Assembly: GCF_027924565.1 (NCBI RefSeq)
Contig: NZ_AP027041.1
Span: forward strand, 3,858,748 to 3,922,747
Length of the DNA: 64,000 nucleotides
Reading direction: 5' to 3'
From: Lysobacter auxotrophicus
Lineage (GTDB): Bacteria > Pseudomonadota > Gammaproteobacteria > Xanthomonadales > Xanthomonadaceae
Part shown: positions 48,240 through 56,013 of the stretch, piece after piece
How the letters are laid out: every line of letters starts with the position of its first letter
Numbering within the stretch: position 1 is the first letter of the stretch
Translations under genes and position numbers: made by a program
Notes under the pieces: generated by a model
Seen by the model: the letters and a program-made list of their open reading frames with translations, nothing else
Database searches by the model: none
Told to the model about the DNA's origin: nothing

Positions 48240-49745
48240 TCAATGACCGGTCGCCGCCGCAGCGGCGACGCGCCGGCCGTCGACGGACGCGTCCTGCACG
48301 CGCAGCACGCACAGGCCGGCGACGATCAGGCTGATGCCGCCGATGGTGAGCGCGTGGATCGGCGCGCCGGCGAAGAAATGCTTGAGCAGGAAGCCGAGCA
48401 GGCTCGCCGCCACCAGCTGCGGGATGACGATGAAGAAATTGAAGATGCCCATGAACACGCCCATCTTCGCCGCGGGCACGCTGTCGGACAGCAACGCGTA
48501 GGGGAGCGACAGGATCGAGGCCCACGCGAAACCGACGCCGACCATCGACAGCAGCAACCACTGGGGGTCGCGGATCACCAGGAACGACAGCAGGCCGACG
48601 CCGCCAAGCGTGACGTTCACCAGGTGGCTCACGCGCAGGCCCAGGCGCCGCACCATCCACGGAATCGCGATCGCCGCGAGCGCGGCGAATCCGTTGTACG
48701 CCGCGAACAGCACGCCGACCCAGTTCGCGCCTTCGTTGTACGCGGCCGATGACGTATCCGTGCTGCCGAAATGCACCTGCGTGACCGCAGCCGTGGTGTA
48801 GATCCACATCGCGAACAGCGCGAACCACGAGAAGAACTGCACGACCGCGAGCTTGCGCATCACCGCGGGCATGCCGTGCAGGTCGCCGACGATCTGCGCG
48901 AGCGCGCGATCGCGACGCATGCCGCTGGCCAGCAGCAGCGCGGCGCCGTAGCCGGCGAGCAGGCCCGCGAGGATGTACAGCTGCTTGTCGAGCGCGAATC
49001 GCCACACCGCCAGCGCGCCGACCACGCCGGCGAGCAGCCATACGGCGCCATTGAGGCGGGCGCGGGCTGCGTCGAGTTCCGTCGCCGGTTCGCGCGCGGC
49101 AGTGTCGTGCGCGCGCAGCGTCTCCGGCGGGTACTCGCGCGTGCGCAGCACCGTCCAGCCCACGGCGAGCAGCAGCACCGCGCCGCCGAAGTAGAACGCG
49201 TACCGCACCGTGTCCGGCACTTCGCCCGGGCCGGCGGTATTCCCGACGCCCGCTTTCGCGAGCATCCACGGCAACAGGCTCGCGATCACCGAGCCCACGC
49301 CGATGAAGAAGCTCTGCATCGCGTAGCCGCTCGCGCGCTGCGACGTCGGCAACTGGTCGCCGACGAAGGCGCGGAACGGCTCCATCGAAATGTTGATCGA
49401 CGCGTCCAGCACCCACAGCAGGCCGGCGGCGATCCACAGCGTCGGCGAGTTCGGCATGAAGAACAGCGCCAGCGTCGCCAGCACCGCGCCGACGAGGAAG
49501 TACGGTCGGCGACGTCCCAGCGGCGTCCACGTGCGGTCCGACATGTAGCCCACGATGGGCTGCACGATCAGGCCCGTGAGCGGCGCGGCGATCCACAGCA
49601 CCGGGATGTCGTCCATGCTCGCGCCGAGCGTCTGGAAGATGCGGCTGACGTTGGCGTTCTGCAGCGCGAAGCCGAACTGGATGCCGAGGAACCCGAAGCA
49701 CATGTTCCAGATCTGCCAGAACGACAGCTGCGGTTTCGTGCTCAT
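48240..49745 (-). CDS. MFS sugar transporter, SLC45/GPH-like (maltose or maltodextrin)
   Basis: 501 residues, about 12 transmembrane segments. The N-terminal FWQIWNMCFGFLGIQFGFALQNANVSRIF and VGYMSDRTWTPLGRRRPYFLVGA fit the MFS group that includes sucrose and maltose symporters of Xanthomonads. The Arg-rich GRRRPY loop is a typical feature. It probably imports glucose oligomers from the periplasm. Its ATG overlaps the stop of the glycosidase gene (ATGA) and the amylase gene follows. Confidence 0.88.
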   Translation of the reverse strand: MSTKPQLSFWQIWNMCFGFLGIQFGFALQNANVSRIFQTLGASMDDIPVLWIAAPLTGLIVQPIVGYMSDRTWTPLGRRRPYFLVGAVLATLALFFMPNSPTLWIAAGLLWVLDASINISMEPFRAFVGDQLPTSQRASGYAMQSFFIGVGSVIASLLPWMLAKAGVGNTAGPGEVPDTVRYAFYFGGAVLLLAVGWTVLRTREYPPETLRAHDTAAREPATELDAARARLNGAVWLLAGVVGALAVWRFALDKQLYILAGLLAGYGAALLLASGMRRDRALAQIVGDLHGMPAVMRKLAVVQFFSWFALFAMWIYTTAAVTQVHFGSTDTSSAAYNEGANWVGVLFAAYNGFAALAAIAIPWMVRRLGLRVSHLVNVTLGGVGLLSFLVIRDPQWLLLSMVGVGFAWASILSLPYALLSDSVPAAKMGVFMGIFNFFIVIPQLVAASLLGFLLKHFFAGAPIHALTIGGISLIVAGLCVLRVQDASVDGRRVAAAAATGH

Positions 49746-52036
49746 CGCGCGGACTCCTGTTGGGCGGCACCCACCGCCACGCCGTGCAGCGCGCCGAGGG
49801 TCGCATCGTTGATCGGACCGTCGATGCCGCCGACGCCGCCGGTATAACGGGCATTGTGGGTGAGGTACGACATGTTGATGCCGTCGTGGATCGCGAAGCG
49901 GCAGCTCGCGCCGCCCGGCACGTCGATCACGACCTCGCTCGATCGCTGCATCGCCGCGCCGTGCGGCATCACGAGCGTGCCGCGCTGCTCGGCGACGCCG
50001 TCGCACTGCGCGACCAGCGTCTTCACCGCCGCGGTGATGCCGGTGTTGATCGGGCCGTGCGTGTTGGTGAACTCGACACTGAAGGCGTATCGGCCGGCCT
50101 TCGGCGCGCGCCACGAGCGCGGCCATTCGCCATTCACGACGATCTCGTCGCCCACGCAACGCGTCTGCGAATGCAGCGATTCGATGCCGTTCTCCACGCG
50201 CGTCGTGGACACGCATTGACGGCCATCGCGCTTTGCGAGGCGCACCGTGCGCGCGTTCGGTGAGGCGTCGTCATGCAGTGCGCCGTCGACGTAGAGCCGA
50301 TGCTGCGCGGGAAGGTCGATGCGCCAGGCCTTCGCGTCCCGAACCGGACTCGGCGCGGCCGGCGACGGCGGAGCGAACGCGGCCGCGTCGAGCGCAGCGG
50401 TGGTCTCCTTCGCCGCGCTGCGCCTGGCGACGAGCGTGACGGTTTCGCGCGTACCCTCGCGCGTTACGTCGCCGGCGACGAGCAGATCGCCTTCGATGGT
50501 CGACGGTCGCACCAGCACGATGTCGCGATCCGCCGTGTGCAGCGCGATCCGGTCGCGCTCGCCGAACAACATCGGTACGAGCGACGCGGGAAGCTTCGGT
50601 GCGAGCGAACCATCCGGCTCCAGCCCGAATACGCCTTCCATGACCATCTGCAAAGCGCCCGCCACCGACCACAGCTGCCGCGGCGAGTTGACGACCGGCC
50701 CGCTCAGCGCGCCTTCGTCGACGTGCACCGCCTGCGTGAGGAGTTCGTAGTTCTCCATGTTCGAACCCGCGAGCGCGGCGCCGCGCAGGATCGAACGCAC
50801 TTCGCGCTCGATCCTGCGCGCGTCGTCGAGCTTGCGCGCGGCGCGCAGCGAATACGCGCTCACGAACGGCCAGATCGCGCGGTTGTGGTAGATCGCGATA
50901 CCCGGCTGCTGCGGCCAGATCACGGGACTGCCCGAATCGAGCATCGGATAGTTCGCCAGCGCGCGGCGCGCACGCGCGTCCGGCGCGACACCGCTGTCGA
51001 TCAGCAGCGAGAGGCCGAGCAGGTCGTACGCCTCGAACGCCGCCGGATGCGCCGCGGTGCCGATGTAGCTCATGTACAGCCCGCGATCCTCGCGCCAGAA
51101 GCGCCGGTCGATCTGCGCGGCAAGCGCTTTCGCCTGCTGCGCGTAGCCGTCGGAGCGCGCGTCGCCGCGCTCGCGCGCCATGCGTTCGGCCAGGCGCAGC
51201 GCCTCGTAGTGGAGCACGTTGGTCGACAGCGCGAACGATTGCGCGATGAACGCGACGTCGTCGGCCGTCCACGTCGGATACGACTGTTCGCGCCAGTCGA
51301 GGAACGAGGTTTCGCCGCGATACAGGCCCATGTTCGCATCGAAGACGAACTCGCGATCCTGCGCGAGCGTGTCGGTAAGCGCCGTCCACACTTCTTCGTT
51401 GAAGCGCTTCGCATCGGCATCGTTTGGCGCCGCATCCACCAGCCCGCGCGCGGCGAGGAACCACACCACGCGGTCGCTGCTGATCGGCCAGCTACCGCCG
51501 GAGCCGGTGTCCTGCACGACGAACGTGCCCTGCGGCCCGCCCGCGCGCAGGTCGGACAGCTTGAAGCGCAGCGCGTTGCGCGTGCGCTCCGGACGCAGTT
51601 TCGCCAGCGCGAGGTCGGCCGCGAACGCGAGGTCGCGCGTCCACACGTAGCGCCACTTCTCGCCGGTTTCGAAGCACGCGCAGGGAATCGGTTTGCCGCG
51701 GTCGTAGGCGTTGTCGGAGATCGACTCGACCTGCGCCTTCGTCAGTTCCGCCTGCGCCAGCGCGAACAGGCCATCGAACATCGGGCTCGCGGTCTGCGTG
51801 CGCATCGGCTGCGCGGGGATCGCGACCACGGCGCCGTCCTTGCGCTGCAGGCGCCAACCTGCGCCGTCGGACTGCATGCGGGCCGTCGCGCCCTGCCACG
51901 CGATCGCATCGCGCCATGCCGCATCGCCGGCGAACGCGTTCCCGGCCGGCACGGAACCGGCGGCCAGGACGAGCGCGATGGCGAGCAACAGGCGTGGCGA
52001 GCGGCGCATCGACGGCGCCGGGCGGGCTTGATTCAT
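49742..52036 (-). CDS. Secreted six-hairpin glycosidase-like protein
   Basis: 764 residues with a signal peptide (about 1-36). The core, from about 100 to 500, is an (alpha/alpha)6 barrel: WRYVWTRDLAFAADLALAKL, then YLDWREQ-like FLDWREQSYPTW, and YPMLDSGSPVIWPQQPG. The layout is that of glucoamylase- and trehalase-type clans, but the exact GH family was not identified. The C-terminal ~260 residues form a beta-rich domain. It heads the operon with the MFS transporter and amylase and presumably trims oligosaccharides in the periplasm. Confidence 0.75.
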   Translation of the reverse strand: MNQARPAPSMRRSPRLLLAIALVLAAGSVPAGNAFAGDAAWRDAIAWQGATARMQSDGAGWRLQRKDGAVVAIPAQPMRTQTASPMFDGLFALAQAELTKAQVESISDNAYDRGKPIPCACFETGEKWRYVWTRDLAFAADLALAKLRPERTRNALRFKLSDLRAGGPQGTFVVQDTGSGGSWPISSDRVVWFLAARGLVDAAPNDADAKRFNEEVWTALTDTLAQDREFVFDANMGLYRGETSFLDWREQSYPTWTADDVAFIAQSFALSTNVLHYEALRLAERMARERGDARSDGYAQQAKALAAQIDRRFWREDRGLYMSYIGTAAHPAAFEAYDLLGLSLLIDSGVAPDARARRALANYPMLDSGSPVIWPQQPGIAIYHNRAIWPFVSAYSLRAARKLDDARRIEREVRSILRGAALAGSNMENYELLTQAVHVDEGALSGPVVNSPRQLWSVAGALQMVMEGVFGLEPDGSLAPKLPASLVPMLFGERDRIALHTADRDIVLVRPSTIEGDLLVAGDVTREGTRETVTLVARRSAAKETTAALDAAAFAPPSPAAPSPVRDAKAWRIDLPAQHRLYVDGALHDDASPNARTVRLAKRDGRQCVSTTRVENGIESLHSQTRCVGDEIVVNGEWPRSWRAPKAGRYAFSVEFTNTHGPINTGITAAVKTLVAQCDGVAEQRGTLVMPHGAAMQRSSEVVIDVPGGASCRFAIHDGINMSYLTHNARYTGGVGGIDGPINDATLGALHGVAVGAAQQESAR

Positions 52037-52093
52037 GCAACGTCCCCAACTCGATGGCCCATGGTAGTCGGCGGGGGCGACGGGGGTTCGGGC

Positions 52094-52107
52094 TGCATAC
52101 GTATTCA
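52094..52107. promoter_or_regulatory. LacI-type operator between divergent glucan genes
   Basis: TGCATACGTATTCA is a near-perfect palindrome (TGCATAC with GTATTCA, one mismatch) centred on CG. The same 14-mer, inverted, lies at 55827-55840 before the TonB receptor. It sits between the divergent six-hairpin gene (52036) and alpha-glucosidase gene (52249). Confidence 0.6.
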
Positions 52108-52248
52108 TGGCCTGCATCCGTTCCGGGCGGTGCGCGACGGGGACGCACCGTGGAATAGTGCACGCCATCGCGCGCCCGGGGCGCGCGTCCGGTTCGGCAT
52201 GGACGACACGGTAGACACACGCAGGGCAGCGTCGGGGACGGAAGGCAG

Positions 52249-53889
52249 ATGGCGGCAGTGGGCAACGCGGAAGGAACGAACTGGTGGCGCGGCGCGGTGA
52301 TCTACCAGATCTACCCGCGCAGCTTCCTGGACACCAACGGCGACGGCGTGGGCGACCTGCCGGGCATCGAGGCGCGGCTGGACTACGTCGCCAGCCTCGG
52401 CGTGGACGCAATCTGGATCTCGCCCTTCTTCAAGTCGCCGATGGCCGATTTCGGCTACGACATCGCCGATTACCGCGACGTCGACCCGCTGTTCGGCACG
52501 CTCGACGACTTCGACCGCCTGCTCACGAAGGCGCATTCGCTCGGCATCCGCGTGATGATCGACCAGGTGCTCAGCCACACCTCGATCGAGCACGCGTGGT
52601 TCAAGGAGAGTCGCGAAAGCCGCGACAACCCGAAGGCCGACTGGTACGTGTGGGCCGACGCGAAGCCCGACGGCACGCCGCCGAACAACTGGATGTCGCT
52701 CTTCGGCGGCGTCGCATGGCAGTGGGAACCGCGCCGGCAGCAGTATTTCCTGCACAACTTCCTCGCTTCGCAGCCGGACCTGAATTTCCACAATCCGGCA
52801 GTGCAGCAGGCGACGCTGGACAACGTGAAGTTCTGGCTCGACCGCGGCGTCGACGGCCTGCGCCTGGACGCGATCAACTTCTGCTTCCACGACACGCAGC
52901 TGCGCGACAACCCGGCCAAACCGCTGGAATTGCGCACCGGCCGTGGGTTCAGCCCGGACAACCCGTACGCGTTCCAGTACCACTGGTACAACAACACGCA
53001 GCCGGAGAACATCCCGTTCCTCGAGGAACTGCGCGCGCTGCTCGATCGCTATCCGGGTGCGACCACGCTGGGCGAAATCTCGTCGGAAGACTCGCTCGCC
53101 ACCATGGCCGAGTACGTCAACGAACGCCGCCTGCACATGGGCTACAGCTTCGAGCTGCTGACCGACGATTCCAGCGCCGCGTACATCCGCGGCACGGTCG
53201 AGAACCTCGAAGCGAAGATGCGCGACGGCTGGCCGTGCTGGGCGATTTCCAACCACGACGTGCAGCGCGCGGTGACGCGCTGGAACCCCGGCGCCGCGTA
53301 CGACGCCGCGCTGGCGCAGCAACTGGTCGCGCTGGTGTGCTCGCTGCGCGGTTCGGTGTGCCTCTACCAGGGCGAAGAACTCGGGCTGACCGAAGCCGAC
53401 GTGCCGTTCGAATCGCTGCAGGATCCCTACGGCATCACGTTCTGGCCGACCTTCAAGGGCCGCGACGGATGCCGCACGCCGATGCCGTGGAATGGCGAGG
53501 CGAACGGCGGCTTCAGCGCCGCGCGTCCCTGGCTGCCAGTGCCGCCCGAACACGGCGAACTGAGCGTCGCCACGCAGGATGCGCGCGCCGATTCGGTGCT
53601 CAACGGCGTGCGCCACCTGCTGCGCTGGCGCAAGTCGCATCCGGCGCTGGTGTCGGGCGAGATCGCGTTCCTCGATGCGGACGAGCCGGTGCTGGCGTTC
53701 ACGCGTCGCGATGCCAGCGAATCGATGCTGGTCGTGTTCAACCTGTCGGCGACCCCTCGGAAGTGGCCCCTACCAACGGCACTGCGGAGTGCCGTGCCGC
53801 TCACGGACCATGGCCTACGCGCCGGCGAGCTGCACGAGAACACGCTCGAGTTGCCGCCGCGCGGCGTGTTCTACGCGCGGCTGGGTTGA
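52249..53889 (+). CDS. GH13 alpha-glucosidase (oligo-glucosidase type)
   Basis: 546 residues, no signal peptide, hence cytoplasmic. GH13 regions: YPRSFLDTNGDGVGD near the N-terminus, DQVLSHTSIEH, GLRLDAINF with the nucleophile Asp, LGEISSED with the acid Glu, and ISNHDVQR. The pattern fits enzymes that release glucose from maltose and maltodextrins (AglA/GH13_23 type). GGAAGG precedes ATG 52249. It is divergent from the import operon and 55 bp ahead of the tandem esterase gene. Confidence 0.9.
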   Translation: MAAVGNAEGTNWWRGAVIYQIYPRSFLDTNGDGVGDLPGIEARLDYVASLGVDAIWISPFFKSPMADFGYDIADYRDVDPLFGTLDDFDRLLTKAHSLGIRVMIDQVLSHTSIEHAWFKESRESRDNPKADWYVWADAKPDGTPPNNWMSLFGGVAWQWEPRRQQYFLHNFLASQPDLNFHNPAVQQATLDNVKFWLDRGVDGLRLDAINFCFHDTQLRDNPAKPLELRTGRGFSPDNPYAFQYHWYNNTQPENIPFLEELRALLDRYPGATTLGEISSEDSLATMAEYVNERRLHMGYSFELLTDDSSAAYIRGTVENLEAKMRDGWPCWAISNHDVQRAVTRWNPGAAYDAALAQQLVALVCSLRGSVCLYQGEELGLTEADVPFESLQDPYGITFWPTFKGRDGCRTPMPWNGEANGGFSAARPWLPVPPEHGELSVATQDARADSVLNGVRHLLRWRKSHPALVSGEIAFLDADEPVLAFTRRDASESMLVVFNLSATPRKWPLPTALRSAVPLTDHGLRAGELHENTLELPPRGVFYARLG

Positions 53890-53944
53890 GCCTCGTGCAG
53901 CGCGCGCATCCGACGACGAACGCGCTGGCACGGGAGACCGCCGC

Positions 53945-55726
53945 ATGACGACACAACGCATCCGCAGCGGCCTTCGCCTGGCCTGCCTGGCGGGACTGCT
54001 CGCGATCGCGCAGGCGGCGATCGCGCTTGAACCGCTCTCGCCCGAGCCGGTGACGGGCGAGGTGGTCGTCGAAGCATTCGCGCTCGACGCGACGCCATTC
54101 GCGCCGGACGGCATGAAAACCACCGTCTACCTGCCGCCGGATTACGCCGCCGGGACGCGCCGTTATCCCGTGCTGTACGTCAACGACGGACAGGATCGGC
54201 AGGCGGTGCAGCTTCGCGAAACCCTGCAGAAGCTCATCGTCGCCGGTGAGATCCGCGCGCCGATCGTCGTCGCCATCGACATGCCGCCCGATCGCATGGG
54301 CGCGTACGGTCTGTCCGATCGCAAGGCCGGCACGAACCTCGTCGCGAAGACGCGCTTCGGCGGCATCGGCACGAACGCGCACGCGTATTCCGAATGGCTG
54401 GTGCGCACGCTCGTGCCCGCGATCGACGCACGCTACCGCACGCGCACCACGCCCGACGCGCGCGCGATCCTCGGGTGGTCGCTCGGCGGGCTGAACGCGT
54501 TCAACCTGGGCTGGCAGTATCCGGAAGTGTTCGGACGCGTCGGCGCGTTTTCGCCCTCGTTCTGGCCCGCATCGGACACGACCGACAACGCGAGCATGCA
54601 GCGCACGCGCATGGCGCAGCACATGGTCGATGCGAGCGAGCCGCGCAACGGTGCACGCTGGTTCTTCGCGGTGGGAACCGCGGAGGAAGCGGCCGATCGC
54701 GACGGCGACGGCGTGGACGACGCGGTGGACGATGCGCGCGACATGCTCGTCGGCTGGAACGCGGATGCCGGCGGCATGAAGGGCCTGCGCCAGCTCGGTT
54801 ACAGCATCAACGACGATTACGGCGCCAAGGCCACGCGCGCCGATGCGTCGCTCTACCTGCTGCCCGGTGGCAAGCATGAACAGGTGGCGTGGGCGCGGAT
54901 GCTGCCGGTGTTCCTGCGTTGGGCATATGCGGTGCATGCGCCGGCGCTGGACGCGACCGGTCGCGTCGACAGCTACCAGGACGTGCCGTCCGCGCACGTG
55001 CCGGCGCGCACGATCGACGTGTGGCTGCCGCCGTCGTACGCGACACACCCCACGCGTCGCTATCCCGTGCTCTACATGCACGACGGGCAGAACCTGTTCG
55101 ATCCGTCGATGTCGTTCACCGGCATCGACTGGGACGTGGACGGCACGATGACGAAGCTGATCCAGGCGCACCGCGTGCGCGAGGCGATCGTCGTGGCGAT
55201 CTCGAACACGCCGTTGCGCGGCAACGAATACATGCCGGCGAAGGCCGCGTCGTCCGAACAGCGCCCCTACGTGCCGTCGGACGGCTACCTGCGCTTCATC
55301 GTCGAAGAGCTGAAGCCTGCGATCGACGCGACGTACCGCACGAAACCCGCGCGCGGGGACACGCTGGTGATGGGCGCGAGCATGGGCGGCCTGATCTCCG
55401 CCTACGCGATGAGCGAGTACCCGGACGTGTTCGGCGCGGCAGGCGGGCTTTCGACGCACTGGCCTGCGAACGACGGCGCCGTCATCGACTACCTTGCGAC
55501 GCACCTGCCGGCCCGTCGCAGCCACCGGTTCTATTTCGACCACGGCACCGCGACGCTCGACGCGTCGTACGCGCCGTACCAGCAGCGCATGGACGCCGTC
55601 CTGCGCGATGCGGGCTGGCGCGAGGATCGCGATTTCATGAGTCGCCAGTTTCCCGGCGCCGAACATAACGAACGCGCCTGGCGCGATCGCCTCGAGGTGC
55701 CGCTGCAGTTCCTGCTCGGCCGCTGA
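53945..55726 (+). CDS. Secreted protein with two esterase (alpha/beta hydrolase) domains
   Basis: 593 residues, signal peptide at 1-28. The two halves share a layout: KTTVYLPPDY / IDVWLPPSY, PVLYVNDGQD / PVLYMHDGQN, nucleophile motifs GWSLGG / GASMGG, and the late His in GGKHEQVAW / GAEHNERAW. They belong to the esterase D/IroE-like group, so each half seems catalytically complete. Domain 1 also has an insert, DRDGDGVDDAVDD, a calcium-loop pattern. It may remove acyl groups from glucans, or serve another ester. It is in line with the glucosidase gene. Confidence 0.85.
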   Translation: MTTQRIRSGLRLACLAGLLAIAQAAIALEPLSPEPVTGEVVVEAFALDATPFAPDGMKTTVYLPPDYAAGTRRYPVLYVNDGQDRQAVQLRETLQKLIVAGEIRAPIVVAIDMPPDRMGAYGLSDRKAGTNLVAKTRFGGIGTNAHAYSEWLVRTLVPAIDARYRTRTTPDARAILGWSLGGLNAFNLGWQYPEVFGRVGAFSPSFWPASDTTDNASMQRTRMAQHMVDASEPRNGARWFFAVGTAEEAADRDGDGVDDAVDDARDMLVGWNADAGGMKGLRQLGYSINDDYGAKATRADASLYLLPGGKHEQVAWARMLPVFLRWAYAVHAPALDATGRVDSYQDVPSAHVPARTIDVWLPPSYATHPTRRYPVLYMHDGQNLFDPSMSFTGIDWDVDGTMTKLIQAHRVREAIVVAISNTPLRGNEYMPAKAASSEQRPYVPSDGYLRFIVEELKPAIDATYRTKPARGDTLVMGASMGGLISAYAMSEYPDVFGAAGGLSTHWPANDGAVIDYLATHLPARRSHRFYFDHGTATLDASYAPYQQRMDAVLRDAGWREDRDFMSRQFPGAEHNERAWRDRLEVPLQFLLGR

Positions 55727-55785
55727 CGGACCAGCGCGACCCCACGTGTGCCCGCGCATGCGCGCGGGCGCATCGCCGTGCGCCG

Positions 55786-55799
55786 GGAAAACGCTTGCA
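55786..55799 (+). promoter_or_regulatory. LacI-family consensus operator before TonB receptor gene
   Basis: GGAAAACGCTTGCA fits the LacI/GalR consensus TGnAAnCGnTTnCA at every fixed position except the first. Its centre is 41 bp, about four helical turns, from the second site. Confidence 0.6.
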
Positions 55800-55826
55800 T
55801 GCCGATTCATGCGGGCAGGCGGGCGA

Positions 55827-55840
55827 TGAATACGTATGCA
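55827..55840 (+). promoter_or_regulatory. Second LacI-type operator before TonB receptor gene
   Basis: TGAATACGTATGCA is the exact inverse of the site at 52094-52107. The pair at 55786 and 55827 could hold one repressor dimer each, on the same face of the DNA. Confidence 0.6.
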
Positions 55841-56013
55841 AAGAACTTTGTGCAGGGATGGGGCGAACTACCATCGCCGCTACGTCCTGAGCGGTTTTTC
55901 TTTGCCGACTCGGGCGCGGGCTCCCGGCGAGCGCGGCATCCGTCGCGACGTACGCGGGCCGACACACAACGACTAGAACCCGATTCGCCAGAATCGATTG
56001 AGTGGGAGGGGAG

